Counted from the first letter of the stretch, positions 29,149 through 40,743 are shown. The stretch: DNA of 64,000 nucleotides from Bacillus halotolerans (GCF_001517105.1 NZ_LPVF01000009.1:365742-429741); one strand, 5' to 3'. A program made the numbers and translations. The notes: generated from the letters alone by a model not told the origin.

Positions 29149-29699
29149 GTCTGCGCCCCCGTCACCAGCTTTAAGTTATATCTGATATATCGTAAACTCA
29201 CGCTATACAGCAGCTTTCCTATATGCCACAGCCCTATACAAGATAGCAGTCCCAGACTGCCAAACATGAGTGATAAAAAGAACTCCAGCATCATGTGCGT
29301 ATTCATTTGAAACATCACCATGCCGACAAACATAATTGGTGATACAGAGAGTGCAAGCGCTGCCCCGCAGAAACCTACGTACACTCCAAAAATGCCAATA
29401 GCTGGTCCCAGCACAAAAATCAAATTCAAGATGCTTATCGCTGCTGCTGAACATGCCATCTGGAAGAGGTTCTTCTTAGGGCGCTGCACTGCTGGAGCAG
29501 TTTCCGTCACATCTGGCACCAATTCCTTTGCAATTTGTTTTGGGGAGCCGAGTTCCCTGATAATGTTCGCTTCCGGCCTGCCTTCTTTCATCCCTTCGGT
29601 AATATGTTCCTCAAAATCAAATAAGATCTCATTCCGCTCTTCTTCAGAAAGCGGCTCTAACGCTTTACTTAACTCCTGTAAAAACTGTTCTTGATTCAT
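29145..29699 (-). CDS. DUF1700/HAAS-domain membrane protein
   Basis: A 184-residue protein. Residues 1-60 form a helical, acidic cytoplasmic domain with the family pattern FLQELSKALEPLSEEERNEI and an IIRELGSPKQIAKEL end; after about residue 78 come three to four transmembrane segments. In known genomes these proteins sit between a PadR regulator and a membrane or envelope protein, and they are thought to relay signals. Here it overlaps both neighbours by 4 bases (ATGA type), so all three must be made together. Confidence 0.88.
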   Translation of the reverse strand: MNQEQFLQELSKALEPLSEEERNEILFDFEEHITEGMKEGRPEANIIRELGSPKQIAKELVPDVTETAPAVQRPKKNLFQMACSAAAISILNLIFVLGPAIGIFGVYVGFCGAALALSVSPIMFVGMVMFQMNTHMMLEFFLSLMFGSLGLLSCIGLWHIGKLLYSVSLRYIRYNLKLVTGAQT

Positions 29700-30022
29700 C
29701 GTTCTCCTCCCCTTGCCGCATCAATGATTTGATTGACAGATGCTGTGAATTGATCCCATTCTGCCAGCAGCAGTTTCATTCGCATGAAACCAAGCTTTGA
29801 CATCGTGTAATATTTTCTGGCAGGCCCTTCGGAAGACGGCGCCATATATGTTTCTAAATACTCCTCTTTCGTCAGCCTTCTTAGAAGAGGATATAAGGTG
29901 CCTTCAGCAATAGCCATATACCGGGAAATGTTTTGAGACAGCTCATATCCGTATTGGTCTTTTTCAGCAATACATACAAGCACACATAACTCTAATGCTC
30001 CCTTTTTAAATTGAGCATTCAT
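29696..30022 (-). CDS. PadR-family transcription regulator
   Basis: A 108-residue winged-helix repressor of the short PadR subfamily: FKKGALELCVLVCIAEKDQYGYELSQNI, then EGTLYPLLRRLTKEEYLETY and GPARKYYTMSKLG for the wing, and a short C-terminal dimer helix. An in-frame TTG lies two codons upstream, but the ATG at 30020-30022 has proper 8-base spacing from GGAGG and is chosen. First gene of the PadR/DUF1700/DUF4097 operon, probably autoregulated through direct repeats in its promoter. Confidence 0.9.
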   Translation of the reverse strand: MNAQFKKGALELCVLVCIAEKDQYGYELSQNISRYMAIAEGTLYPLLRRLTKEEYLETYMAPSSEGPARKYYTMSKLGFMRMKLLLAEWDQFTASVNQIIDAARGGER

Positions 30023-30078
30023 GATCAAATCCTCCCTGCGGCCCGTAAATTTTGTTTATATTTTCCACCATCCCTCAC

Positions 30079-30107
30079 ATGGTAACATCCACTACTGAAC
30101 ATTACAA
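30079..30107 (-). promoter_or_regulatory. Candidate promoter of the PadR/DUF1700/DUF4097 operon
   Basis: Minus-strand TTGTAA (30102-30107), 17-bp spacer, TACCAT (30079-30084). The direct repeat TTCAGTA occurs twice 17 bp apart across the -35 region and may be a regulator site; this is inference. Confidence 0.5.
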
Positions 30108-30133
30108 GGTACTGAATCATATTTACTAAGAAT

Positions 30134-30161
30134 AAATAAAAAACCGGAGACAGATCTCCGG
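30134..30161 (-). terminator. Terminator of the arabinose operon
   Basis: Minus-strand CCGGAGA and TCTCCGG stem with a short TCTG loop, followed by six T, 13 bp past the abfA stop. Confidence 0.9.
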
Positions 30162-30173
30162 CTCATGTTGCTA

Positions 30174-31691
<1,518 letters not shown>

Positions 31692-31694
31692 TCA

Positions 31695-32540
31695 TTATCC
31701 TTTGACTCCGCCTACTGTCAGGCCGGAGATAAAGTATTTTTGGAAAAACAAGAAAATGATAATCACCGGCAAAATGGCAAATACTGAGCCGGATATGAGC
31801 ATGTCATAGTTGTTTCCGTAAGGGCTAAGCAAGCTGGACAGCCCGATTGGAAGCGTAAACATTTCTTTCGACCGAAGCACAATCAAGGGCCATAAGAAGT
31901 TGTTCCAGCTGTTTAAAGACTGGAGAATAATCATCGCTCCGAATGCCGGTTTCATCAGAGGCGCCATAATCCTGAAAAAAATGCCGAATTCCGTACATCC
32001 GTCCATCCTTGCTGAATCCAGCAGATCTTTCGGAAGGCCGAGTGCATATTGCCGGAAAAAGAAAACAGCTACCGGTGAAACGATAAACGGCAAAATGACA
32101 CCCGTATACGAATCGATCAAATGCAGTCCGACTGTTAGCTTAAACAACGGGAGCATCATCACTTCCAGCGGAACCATCATAATAATCAGCACAAGAACAA
32201 AAATGATATTTCTGCCTTTAAATTCATAAACCGCTAGCCCGTATCCGATCATCGACGAGAAAAACAGGGTAAGCACTGTCGTTAATAGACCGAGCACAAG
32301 GCTGTTAAAAAACCATTTAAAATAAATGCTGCCGCCGTTAAACAAAAATGTATAGTTATCAAGGCTCATCACTTTTGGATCGATGTCAACATTCAGCCCC
32401 ACCCGCAAAAGCTCAGATGACGGCTTTAATGATCCTAAAAGCAGACAGAAAATCGGGAAAATATACAACAGGCTCAGCATGATAAAAAATAAAGTAAGCG
32501 CGATTCTGTACACCCGAAACTGAGGACTGTGCTGCAACAT
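31695..32540 (-). CDS. araQ: Arabino-oligosaccharide ABC transporter permease
   Basis: Membrane permease of the AraNPQ importer. The 281-residue protein has six predicted transmembrane segments and the MalG-type EAA loop, DLLDSARMDGCTEFGIFFRIMAPLMKPA, where the ATPase docks. No ATPase gene is present in the operon; in B. subtilis the shared ATPase MsmX is encoded elsewhere. Directly abuts araP (stop and start adjoin). Confidence 0.94.
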   Translation of the reverse strand: MLQHSPQFRVYRIALTLFFIMLSLLYIFPIFCLLLGSLKPSSELLRVGLNVDIDPKVMSLDNYTFLFNGGSIYFKWFFNSLVLGLLTTVLTLFFSSMIGYGLAVYEFKGRNIIFVLVLIIMMVPLEVMMLPLFKLTVGLHLIDSYTGVILPFIVSPVAVFFFRQYALGLPKDLLDSARMDGCTEFGIFFRIMAPLMKPAFGAMIILQSLNSWNNFLWPLIVLRSKEMFTLPIGLSSLLSPYGNNYDMLISGSVFAILPVIIIFLFFQKYFISGLTVGGVKG

Positions 32541-33482
32541 TTACCCCTCCCCCTTAAACGAGCCTGACAGTTTTAATGAAATCAGACTGACAACAAGTAT
32601 GACAATCAAAAGGACAATGCCGATGGCCGCCCCGTATCCCATTTCATTGTAAGCAAGGCCCTGCTGATACAAATATCCGACAAGCGTCAGGCCGATATTA
32701 CCCGGGGAATTATTTTGCCAAAGGACGTAGCTTTCCTCAAACATCCTGAACCCGCCAATGATGCTGATGGTTAAAACATAGACGGATACAGGCTTCAGAA
32801 ACGGCAGCGTAATGTGCATAAATTTTTTCATCGTATTTGCTCCGTCAATATCAGCGGCTTCGTACAGCTCTTTCGGCACATTTTGCAGTCCGGCCAAAAA
32901 GTAAAGGATGTTAATTCCCATCCATCTCCACGAAGCAAGCAGCACCATCAAAAACATGCCGGTATGTTCATTGTTCATCCAGTTCTGCGGTGAAAAGCCG
33001 AGTTTCAATAAAATCGAATTGGCTAAAGATGTTTCCATCTCTCCAAAAATCAGCCGGAAAATTATTCCAGCCACAATGGTAGAAGTCAGTGCAGGTATAA
33101 ATAACGCTGATTTGAAAATGTTTCTGAATTTGACCAGTTTCGAATTCAAGAATATGGCCAACAGCAATGGAACTGGAATCAGCACAATCAGCGTCCAAAA
33201 CGTATATTCCAGCGTATTAAAAAGGGCGGTATAAAACGTCGGGTTGTTAAGAGCGGTGTAATTGGACAATCCGACAAACGTCACCTCTCCAGGCAATATT
33301 CTTTGAAAGCTCATGATGAAGACACTAATGATGGGGTATAGAAAAAAAACAAGAAAGGATAAAACAAATGGCGCTGTAAAGAGATAAGGCGCCGCTTTTT
33401 TCGAATAAAAAATACCTCGCCAGCCTGATTCTTTCGCAGCCGAAGGAACGGGATGAGCCGTTCCCGTTTTCACAGGTTTCAT
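32541..33482 (-). CDS. araP: Arabino-oligosaccharide ABC transporter permease
   Basis: Second permease of the AraNPQ importer. The 313-residue protein has six hydrophobic segments after a cytoplasmic N-terminus, and the EAA loop KELYEAADIDGANTMKKFMHITLPFLKPV of MalF-type permeases. It lies between araN and araQ in the operon. Confidence 0.94.
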   Translation of the reverse strand: MKPVKTGTAHPVPSAAKESGWRGIFYSKKAAPYLFTAPFVLSFLVFFLYPIISVFIMSFQRILPGEVTFVGLSNYTALNNPTFYTALFNTLEYTFWTLIVLIPVPLLLAIFLNSKLVKFRNIFKSALFIPALTSTIVAGIIFRLIFGEMETSLANSILLKLGFSPQNWMNNEHTGMFLMVLLASWRWMGINILYFLAGLQNVPKELYEAADIDGANTMKKFMHITLPFLKPVSVYVLTISIIGGFRMFEESYVLWQNNSPGNIGLTLVGYLYQQGLAYNEMGYGAAIGIVLLIVILVVSLISLKLSGSFKGEG

Positions 33483-33517
33483 GAGAACCTCCCCGCTTTC
33501 ACTTTTTGAATGGGATT

Positions 33518-34819
33518 CTATTTCTGTTTCAGTTCACCTGCCGCTCTGTCCAAGGCTTGTTTTGGCGTCTTTTGCTGAGATTTGAGCGCGTCGAATAATA
33601 CGCTTCTGTTGACAAGGTCTGAAGCCTTGGCAAAATCCTCATGTAAATAAATCGGATTGATTTCATCCTTGATATCGAGCAGCACAGAAAAAATGCCTGT
33701 TCCGTTTTGGAAGTAATCCGTGTATTTGTTTTTCTCTTTCAATTCCTTGGAGCTCCAGACATCCCAGCGAAGCGGATCGAACCCGAGCACACTCCAAAGC
33801 TTTTTGTTTCCTTCTTCAGAACCCTTCGCAAAGGCGAGAAACTCTTTCGCTAATTCGACATGTTTGGCCTGCTTTGGCACAACGGTGGCTGTGCCGCCCA
33901 AACCTGCTGAACGGTCGCCTCCTTCTTTCCATGCCGGAAGCGGCCGAATGGCAATCTTCCCTTTCAGATCAGGCATATAATCTATGAATCTTCCCATATA
34001 CCAAATCGGCATCAGAACAGAAGCCGCTCCGCCTTGGTTCATAAAACCGTAATATTCTTCACTGTGATGCCCGCCGCCTGGTGCAGCGATCATGGTTTTA
34101 TCATTAATCAGGTCTTTTAAATACTGAAGCGTTTTTACGTTGGTGTCATTATTCAAGATCAGCTTTCCGTTTTTATCAAAATACCCTGAGTTTTGCTGTG
34201 AAATCATTGATAAAAATGTTGCTGAATCATTTGTTTCCACCGTTCCCATTGGCTTTCCGGTCGCTTTGCGCACTTTCTGTCCGGCTTTGCGGTAATCATC
34301 CCATGTGTTAATATCATCCGGGTTGATGCCGGCTTTTTTCATAATATCCATGTTATAGAACATAACTGTCGTTCCTACATGAGTATCCAGTCCGTATAGC
34401 TTGCCGTTTTTGCTGTACAGCGTAAGACGCGCCTCTACGAATTTATCCCGGTCCTTTTCAATAAGCGGGGACAAATCGGCAAGCGGTACATCGGTGCCCT
34501 TCAGAAAGTTTGAAAACCGGGCCAATTCTACATCTGCAATGTCAGGCACACCTTCCCCGGCGATTAAGGAAATCGACAGATTATCGTGCATTTGGCCATA
34601 CGGATAGACGACCGTATTCAGTTTAATTTGACGGTCAGGATATTTCTTGTTCCACTCTTTCACCATTTCCACATAAAACTGCTCATGAAGTCCGTTAAAT
34701 GTCCAAAAAGTCAGCTCCGTTTCACCCGGTTTACCGGATGACCGTTCCGCTGAACACCCAGCGATAAATAATGTCAAAACCAGCATGAGCGCAAGAAAAC
34801 AGACAGTCATCTTTTTCAT
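33518..34819 (-). CDS. araN: Arabino-oligosaccharide-binding lipoprotein
   Basis: Extracellular solute-binding component of the AraNPQ importer. The 433-residue protein has a lipoprotein signal with lipobox FIAGC (Cys22) and the family 1 solute-binding fold (ELTFWTFNG, KGTDVPLADLSPLI, GTATVVPKQAKHVELAKEFLAF). First of the three transport genes. Confidence 0.94.
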   Translation of the reverse strand: MKKMTVCFLALMLVLTLFIAGCSAERSSGKPGETELTFWTFNGLHEQFYVEMVKEWNKKYPDRQIKLNTVVYPYGQMHDNLSISLIAGEGVPDIADVELARFSNFLKGTDVPLADLSPLIEKDRDKFVEARLTLYSKNGKLYGLDTHVGTTVMFYNMDIMKKAGINPDDINTWDDYRKAGQKVRKATGKPMGTVETNDSATFLSMISQQNSGYFDKNGKLILNNDTNVKTLQYLKDLINDKTMIAAPGGGHHSEEYYGFMNQGGAASVLMPIWYMGRFIDYMPDLKGKIAIRPLPAWKEGGDRSAGLGGTATVVPKQAKHVELAKEFLAFAKGSEEGNKKLWSVLGFDPLRWDVWSSKELKEKNKYTDYFQNGTGIFSVLLDIKDEINPIYLHEDFAKASDLVNRSVLFDALKSQQKTPKQALDRAAGELKQK

Positions 34820-34849
34820 CTATGTTACCCCTTCCATTCGAGGTGCGGG

Positions 34850-36034
34850 CTATTCATAAAGACCATGATTGACAAGCGTTTTGTTTTCATTGATGAGTCT
34901 TAATCCGGTGCAGCGGTCTCTTAAGGTGTGTGCGTGTCTGAAGGCATTTTTGACGGAATCCTGCCCGACACCGATTTCGTCAAAATACGCAGGACCTCCG
35001 GCAGATTTCAGCCAGCCGGCCAGCTTTTTTCCTTCCGGCAGCGTTTCATAAGCCGATTGAATGACTTCCCGCTGACGCGGAGAAAACTCGTTCAGCCCTT
35101 CAGCCTGGATGAGCTTTCTGTACGTGTCAGTCAATAAAACGGCCGCACAGCCTACTTTTGCCCCATGGAGAATCTGAGGCCGTTTTTTCTCCATTAATTC
35201 CATCTCAATCCAATGGGAAATATGATGCTCCCCTCCTGAAGCAGGACGGGAATGATCCAAAGCCAGCATGACAAGTCCTGATACAATCAAGGACTCCATC
35301 AGGACCCGGATGCCGGTTTCCGTTTTCATCGCAATGTCTTCAGCGTGTTCGATACAGGCATCAAGTGCTTCTTGTACGAGCTTTGCGCCTGTTGGTGAAT
35401 ATGGCTCACCAGCGAGCTGATGAGAAATGTTCCAATCAGCCAGAGACGTCATTTTGCCTAGCATATCCCCAAATCCAGCCGCCACCATAGGCTGCGGCGC
35501 CGATTTTAAGATGTCAAGATCAGCGAACAGCGCGGACGGGGCCTTCGTTTGGATGGTGGTTTTCGTACCGTATAAAATAATGGGCGCACCAGCTGATGTA
35601 AATCCGTCAACGGATGGGGCGGTCGGATAAGAAATAAACGGCAGCCCCCTCTGGAAGGCGGCAAAACGCACGATATCATGGATAGTCCCCGAACCGACTG
35701 CGATCATGATATCTGTTGATTTTTTCGTATGGACCAGCACATGAATGAGTGACCGTTCATCTGCCGCCACATCTCCCGCTTCATTTTCCGGAATGATCAG
35801 ACACTCCGCCTGAAACCCTTCCTTTATCAAGCGGTCTTCTAACTCGATCCCCGCTATACGGTGCGTATTCCGATCACAGACAAGGACGATACGCTGATCA
35901 TTCTTTCTTTTTACATAATCCAACAACCGATCGGCTGCATGTTTTTCTAGAACAATTTCTTCTACTTCTACAGGAAATGTCATCTCCCCCGCATGTTCAA
36001 AAGCACGCTGAACGTCAGCTGCGATATGATTCAT
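34850..36034 (-). CDS. araM: sn-Glycerol-1-phosphate dehydrogenase
   Basis: Reduces dihydroxyacetone phosphate to glycerol-1-phosphate, the rare stereoisomer used in Bacillus for heptaprenylglyceryl phosphate. The 394-residue protein has the iron-alcohol-dehydrogenase-like fold with NAD-binding AVGSGTIHDIVRFAA and the metal site region with His residues (GGEHHISHWIEME, GAKVGCA). Its role within the arabinose operon is not obvious. It overlaps araL by 4 bases. Confidence 0.93.
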   Translation of the reverse strand: MNHIAADVQRAFEHAGEMTFPVEVEEIVLEKHAADRLLDYVKRKNDQRIVLVCDRNTHRIAGIELEDRLIKEGFQAECLIIPENEAGDVAADERSLIHVLVHTKKSTDIMIAVGSGTIHDIVRFAAFQRGLPFISYPTAPSVDGFTSAGAPIILYGTKTTIQTKAPSALFADLDILKSAPQPMVAAGFGDMLGKMTSLADWNISHQLAGEPYSPTGAKLVQEALDACIEHAEDIAMKTETGIRVLMESLIVSGLVMLALDHSRPASGGEHHISHWIEMELMEKKRPQILHGAKVGCAAVLLTDTYRKLIQAEGLNEFSPRQREVIQSAYETLPEGKKLAGWLKSAGGPAYFDEIGVGQDSVKNAFRHAHTLRDRCTGLRLINENKTLVNHGLYE

Positions 36035-36849
36035 AGCAGAATCCCCTCCTCAGCCAGTTTGGTTACATCCTTAATGGACTCCAGTACATAATCCGGCGTA
36101 TACAAACGCTGTTCTCCCTGTTTCGCTGAACCGGTCAGCACTAAAGCGCTCTTCATGCCATACAGCCTTCCCATTGCGATATCAGATTCAATGCTGTCCC
36201 CTATAATCATACATTCATGTGCAGAAAGCCCCAGCGCAGTACAGGCAGCCTCCGCCATCAGCCACGACGGCTTTCCGACGACAAGCTCCGTCTTCGCCTG
36301 AGCAGAAGCTTCTATCGCCCCAATCATTCCGGCGACGTCGATGGCATTCCCGTCCTCATTAGGAAAATAGCGGTCTTTGTTCGTGGCAATTATACGAGCG
36401 CCTGCGGCGGCCGCTTTAAAGGCTTGATTCAAGTCTTCGTAGGTGAGTGTCTCATGAAGCGAGATGACAAGCCAATCCGCCTCCTTCGGTTCATCCGCTG
36501 TCTGGACGCCTGCCAGCCTCAGTTCGTCAAGCAAGCCCTGTTCTCCAAGCACCCATACCTTTGAAAAACGATAGTTCCTTTTTAAAAAGGCTGCTGTCAC
36601 GCTTGATGACAGGACAATTTCGTTTACTTCTGCATCTATTCCGGCACCAAGCAGTTTTTTTCTGCACATGGCACGGGAGATATTTCCCCGGTTGCTCAAA
36701 AAGACGATTTTCTTTCCCATATTTCGAAGTGTACAGATGGCTTCTCTTGCTCCATCGATCAGTTCGTTTCCTCTGAATACGGTACCGTCCAAGTCAATCA
36801 GAAAACCGGCCGGTGATACTGCGGGATTATGACTGGCCATAATACGCAT
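36031..36849 (-). CDS. araL: HAD-superfamily sugar phosphatase
   Basis: Broad-specificity phosphatase thought to remove toxic sugar phosphates that build up during arabinose use. From MRIMASH it has 272 residues, with HAD motif [11 protein letters not shown], motif II SNRGN, and motif III/IV GKPSW and [10 protein letters not shown]; the cap is of the NagD type. A longer frame exists, but MRIM is preferred from family length. This start lies inside the end of araD, overlapping it by 23 bases, which in B. subtilis keeps translation low through a sequestered ribosome site. Confidence 0.92.
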   Translation of the reverse strand: MRIMASHNPAVSPAGFLIDLDGTVFRGNELIDGAREAICTLRNMGKKIVFLSNRGNISRAMCRKKLLGAGIDAEVNEIVLSSSVTAAFLKRNYRFSKVWVLGEQGLLDELRLAGVQTADEPKEADWLVISLHETLTYEDLNQAFKAAAAGARIIATNKDRYFPNEDGNAIDVAGMIGAIEASAQAKTELVVGKPSWLMAEAACTALGLSAHECMIIGDSIESDIAMGRLYGMKSALVLTGSAKQGEQRLYTPDYVLESIKDVTKLAEEGILL

Positions 36850-37516
36850 TTGCTCCGTGTTTTCGATAAAAGTGCTTTTCGTGGAGAACAGTATTGATCG
36901 GGTTGACATTCTTGTTCAGCATCATAGAGTGATACGCCATTTCCGCAACTGTTTCTAACACCACCGCGTTATGAATGGCGTTTAAGGCATCTGTGCCCCA
37001 GCAGAACGGGCCGTGGTTATTAACGAGCACGCCCGGCACCTGCTCGTATTTATGATGCTGAAAGGTCTCCGCGATCACTTTGCCTGTATTCAGTTCGTAG
37101 TCATGAATGATTTCTTCATCGTACATTTCACGTGTACACGGAATCGCACTGTCGAAATAATCGGCATGTGTCGTGCCTAAAGGCGGTATGTCTCTTCCGG
37201 CTTGCGCCCAGCTTGTCGCCCATTGAGAATGGGTATGGACAATCCCGCCGATATTTGGAAACGCGTTATACAAATAAACATGAGTGGGTGTATCAGAAGA
37301 AGGTTTGAGCGAACCTTCTACGACCTCACCTTCCAAATTCAAAACAACCAAGTCATCGGCTGTCAGCTCGCTGTATTCGACTCCGCTCGGTTTAATGACG
37401 ATTAACTCTTTTTCACGGTCAATACCGCTCACATTTCCCCACGTAAAGGTCACCAGCTGATGCTCTTGAAGCTTCAGGTTGGCAGCCAGCACCTCTTTTT
37501 TTAACGTTTCAAGCAT
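36827..37516 (-). CDS. araD: L-Ribulose-5-phosphate 4-epimerase
   Basis: Converts L-ribulose-5-phosphate to D-xylulose-5-phosphate, entry to the pentose phosphate pathway. The 229-residue class II aldolase-fold protein has zinc-ligand motifs [11 protein letters not shown] and [13 protein letters not shown] and the substrate-binding TWGNVSG and KPSGVEY. The start MLETLKKEV is chosen by AAAGGGTG spacing; an upstream frame start is too close to the araB stop. Confidence 0.96.
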   Translation of the reverse strand: MLETLKKEVLAANLKLQEHQLVTFTWGNVSGIDREKELIVIKPSGVEYSELTADDLVVLNLEGEVVEGSLKPSSDTPTHVYLYNAFPNIGGIVHTHSQWATSWAQAGRDIPPLGTTHADYFDSAIPCTREMYDEEIIHDYELNTGKVIAETFQHHKYEQVPGVLVNNHGPFCWGTDALNAIHNAVVLETVAEMAYHSMMLNKNVNPINTVLHEKHFYRKHGANAYYGQS

Positions 37517-37528
37517 GCTCATCACCCT

Positions 37529-39214
37529 TTATGAATTCTTTTGTGCGGCAGATGAAAATTGAAGATTTTTTATCGTTTTCAGACGCTTCATGACATGATT
37601 CTCTTTTCCGAAATATTGAACCAGCTCTTTATATTCAGCGTATAGCTTTTCATATACGGCGGTATGTTCAGCATTTGGCGTATAGGATATATCTTTCAGT
37701 TTCCCCATGTGCGCCGCTGCCTCTGTGACGTCATCATAGCCGCCGTTTTCTTTACCGGCCGCAAGCGCGCCGAAAATGGCAGATCCTAAGGCAGGGGCTT
37801 GCGGTGAACCTGAGATTTTAATATCCATGTTTGTGACATCCGCATAAATCTGCATGACAAACGGGTTTTTCTCAGCAATACCGCCAGCTGCGTAAAGCTC
37901 TTCAATTGGCACTCCGCTTTCTCTAAATGTTTCAATAATCATCCTTGTGCCGTATGCTGTTGCTTCAACTAACGCTCGGTAAAGCTCTTCGGGTTTCGTC
38001 AGCAGCGTCATGCCAAGCAGCATCCCCGTTAGATCAGCATCAACAAGGGTTGAACGGTTTCCATTCCACCAATCCAGGGCAAGGAGACCGCTCTCACCCG
38101 GTGCTTGCATGTTTGCCTTCTCGCTCAGCAGCTCGTGAATGCTGACGTGTTTTTTCTCCGCTTCGTCTTTATAGGCTTGCGGGACACACGTTTTCACGAA
38201 CCATTCAAAATGATCGCCCACACAGGACTGTCCGGCTTCATACCCCGCAAATCCCGGTAGAATGCCGTTGTCCACGACCCCGCACATACCGGGCACAATG
38301 TTTACCTCGTCTCCTAAGAGAACGTGGCATGTTGAGGTTCCCATAATCATCAGCATTTTTCCTGGTTCTGTGATACCGACAGCAGGAACAGAAACATGAG
38401 CGTCAACATTCGCAACAGCCACCGCTGTTCCCGGAAGGAGACCGGTCAGCTGTGCCATTTTTTCCGTCAGCCCGCCTGCTTTTTCCCCTACTGAGTGAAT
38501 CGATCCCGCTAACTTGTCTTTTGTAATCGTTTTCATTACAGGGTGAAGTTTTTCAAAGAAATTCTCTGAAGGATATCCCGCTTTTTCACTCCAAATCGCT
38601 TTATAACCGGCTGTGCAGTTGCTTCGCTTCAGCGAGCCACACAGCTGATACACGATCCAGTCAGCTGCCTCGATTATCCGATCAGCTGCTTTATAAATGT
38701 GCGGCGCTTCTTCGGCAATCTGCATCACCTTCGGAATCATCCATTCTGATGAAATCTTTCCTCCGTAGCGCTGTAAAAAAGCTTCTCCTTCTTCTTCGGC
38801 GATTTGATTGAGCCGATCAGCATGCTTTTGGGCGGCGTGATGCTTCCAAAGCTTCACATAGCTGTGCGGCTCCTCTTCAAATTCCGGCAGCATACATAAT
38901 GGCTGTCCTTCACTGTCGACAGGCAAGATCGTACATGCCGTAAAATCAATTCCGATCCCGATGATCTCTTTTGGATCAACACCAGTCTGTTCAAGTAATG
39001 ACGGAATCGTTGTTTCCAAGACTTCCAGATAATCTGCCGGATGCTGAAGCGCCCAGTCCCGCGGCAGCTTTTGACCCGTTTTGGGAAGGACGGTATCAAT
39101 GACGGCGTGTGGATATTCTTTGACAGCCGCCGCCAGCTCTTCTCCAGTTTTGACGTGAACGAGCACCGCTCTTCCTGATAATGTTCCGAAATCAACACCT
39201 ATTGTGTAAGCCAA
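37529..39214 (-). CDS. araB: L-Ribulokinase
   Basis: Phosphorylates L-ribulose with ATP. The 561-residue FGGY kinase begins [18 protein letters not shown] (phosphate-binding 1) and has [22 protein letters not shown], and the C-terminal [17 protein letters not shown] motif. The start codon is TTG (39212-39214), with GGAGG seven bases upstream. The reading frame contains a cre site (38522-38535), as in B. subtilis, which could let CcpA block elongation. Confidence 0.96.
   Translation of the reverse strand: MAYTIGVDFGTLSGRAVLVHVKTGEELAAAVKEYPHAVIDTVLPKTGQKLPRDWALQHPADYLEVLETTIPSLLEQTGVDPKEIIGIGIDFTACTILPVDSEGQPLCMLPEFEEEPHSYVKLWKHHAAQKHADRLNQIAEEEGEAFLQRYGGKISSEWMIPKVMQIAEEAPHIYKAADRIIEAADWIVYQLCGSLKRSNCTAGYKAIWSEKAGYPSENFFEKLHPVMKTITKDKLAGSIHSVGEKAGGLTEKMAQLTGLLPGTAVAVANVDAHVSVPAVGITEPGKMLMIMGTSTCHVLLGDEVNIVPGMCGVVDNGILPGFAGYEAGQSCVGDHFEWFVKTCVPQAYKDEAEKKHVSIHELLSEKANMQAPGESGLLALDWWNGNRSTLVDADLTGMLLGMTLLTKPEELYRALVEATAYGTRMIIETFRESGVPIEELYAAGGIAEKNPFVMQIYADVTNMDIKISGSPQAPALGSAIFGALAAGKENGGYDDVTEAAAHMGKLKDISYTPNAEHTAVYEKLYAEYKELVQYFGKENHVMKRLKTIKNLQFSSAAQKNS
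38522..38535 (-). promoter_or_regulatory. CcpA cre site inside araB
   Basis: TGAAAACGATTACA on the minus strand matches the cre consensus at every defined position. It lies within the araB coding region, where a bound CcpA-HPr-Ser-P complex can act as a roadblock. Confidence 0.85.
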
Positions 39215-39229
39215 GTGACATCCTCCTCT

Positions 39230-40720
39230 CTACTTTTGAAGCCTGTAAAGCGCCTCGTTCCATTTCAATTCATGTTTCAGCTTGTGAATCGATGTATCGC
39301 GAGAAATCAAGATACTTTCAACCCCCGCCATTTCCGCCCAATCCATCAGTTGCTCCGCTGTCAGTTCGTAAGACAAGCAGGTATGGTGTGCGCCGCCGGC
39401 TAAAATCCATGCCTCCGCCGCTGTTTTTAATGAAGGCTCAGGCTTCCAGAGAACGCGGGCGACAGGCAGATTCGGCATATCTTTCTCAATTTCCTGTCCG
39501 TTTACCTCATTGAGCACAAGACGGAAACGCCCTCCGATATCAACCAGACTCGCTTGAATGGCTGATCCGCTGATGCCATTGAATACAAACCGCGCCGGGT
39601 CATCCTTGCCTCCGATAGACAGCGGATGAACTTCAATTTTCGGCTGATCCAAAGCAACTGTCGGGCACACCTCAAGCATGTGTGAGCCAAGAATCATTTC
39701 ATTTCCAGGTTCAAAATGGTACGTATAGTCTTCCATGAAGGACGTTCTTTTACCTTCAGCCATGATTTTCATCATCCGGACGAGAGCAGCTGTCTTCCAA
39801 TCACCTTCTCCGGCGAACCCGTAGCCTTTTTCCATCAGCCTCTGAACGGCCAGCCCAGGCAGCTGTTTCATTCCGTGCAGCACTTCAAATGAAGTCGTAA
39901 AAGCTGTGTATCCGCCTTGTTCAAGAAACGCGGTTAGGCCAAGTTCAATTTTCGCCTGTTCTTTAATGGACGCTATCTTTGCTTCGTCTCGTTTCGTTTC
40001 CTCGCTGATGACATAAAGCTTGTCATACGCTGCATAGAGTGTTTCGACCTCATCGTCAGAAATTCCATTCATCACTTCGACAAGATCCCCGATGCCATAG
40101 CCGTCAACCTGCCAGCCGAACTGGATATGCGCTCCCACCTTGTCTCCGTCCGTTACTGCAACATGGCGCATGTTATCTCCGAATCTGGCAACCTTGATAT
40201 GTCTGCTTTCATTTAACGCAGCCGCCGTATTCATCCACTGAGACATTTCTTTCTTTACCTCTTCATCATCCCAATAGCCCGCGACAACTTTACGGCTCAG
40301 CCCCATACGGGAATTGATGTACCCGTACTCGCGGTCGCCATGTGCGGATTGGTTGCTGTTCATAAAATCCATATCAATCGTATTCCACGGAATATCCCGA
40401 TTGTATTGAGTGTGCAGATGCATAAGCGGTTTTTGGTAAGAGGAAAGGCCTTCTATCCACATTTTTGCGGGAGAAAATGTGTGCATCCATGTAATGATTC
40501 CGGCGCATGTTTCACTATACTCCGCTTCTCTTAACAGCTGTCTGATGGTTTCCGAGGAAGTTACAACAGGTTTATGCTTAATTTTATATCTGGAAGAAAT
40601 GCCGCTAAGCCCCTCACAAATGCTTTTTGCATGCTGGTCTACCAGCTGCAGCGTTTCTTCTCCGTATAGATGCTGGCTTCCTGTTACAAACCAGAATTCA
40701 TAATCTCTTGTCTGAAGCAT
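39230..40720 (-). CDS. araA: L-Arabinose isomerase
   Basis: Converts L-arabinose to L-ribulose, the first intracellular step. The 496-residue protein has the family fold with ATG start and an AAAGGGGC ribosome site, and motifs GEGDWKTAALVRM and MEDYTYHFEPGNEMILGSHMLEVCP that hold the metal-binding Glu and His. First gene of the nine-gene ara operon, which begins at a SigA promoter with AraR operators. Confidence 0.97.
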   Translation of the reverse strand: MLQTRDYEFWFVTGSQHLYGEETLQLVDQHAKSICEGLSGISSRYKIKHKPVVTSSETIRQLLREAEYSETCAGIITWMHTFSPAKMWIEGLSSYQKPLMHLHTQYNRDIPWNTIDMDFMNSNQSAHGDREYGYINSRMGLSRKVVAGYWDDEEVKKEMSQWMNTAAALNESRHIKVARFGDNMRHVAVTDGDKVGAHIQFGWQVDGYGIGDLVEVMNGISDDEVETLYAAYDKLYVISEETKRDEAKIASIKEQAKIELGLTAFLEQGGYTAFTTSFEVLHGMKQLPGLAVQRLMEKGYGFAGEGDWKTAALVRMMKIMAEGKRTSFMEDYTYHFEPGNEMILGSHMLEVCPTVALDQPKIEVHPLSIGGKDDPARFVFNGISGSAIQASLVDIGGRFRLVLNEVNGQEIEKDMPNLPVARVLWKPEPSLKTAAEAWILAGGAHHTCLSYELTAEQLMDWAEMAGVESILISRDTSIHKLKHELKWNEALYRLQK

Positions 40721-40743
40721 GTTAACTGCCCCTTTCTTATAAA

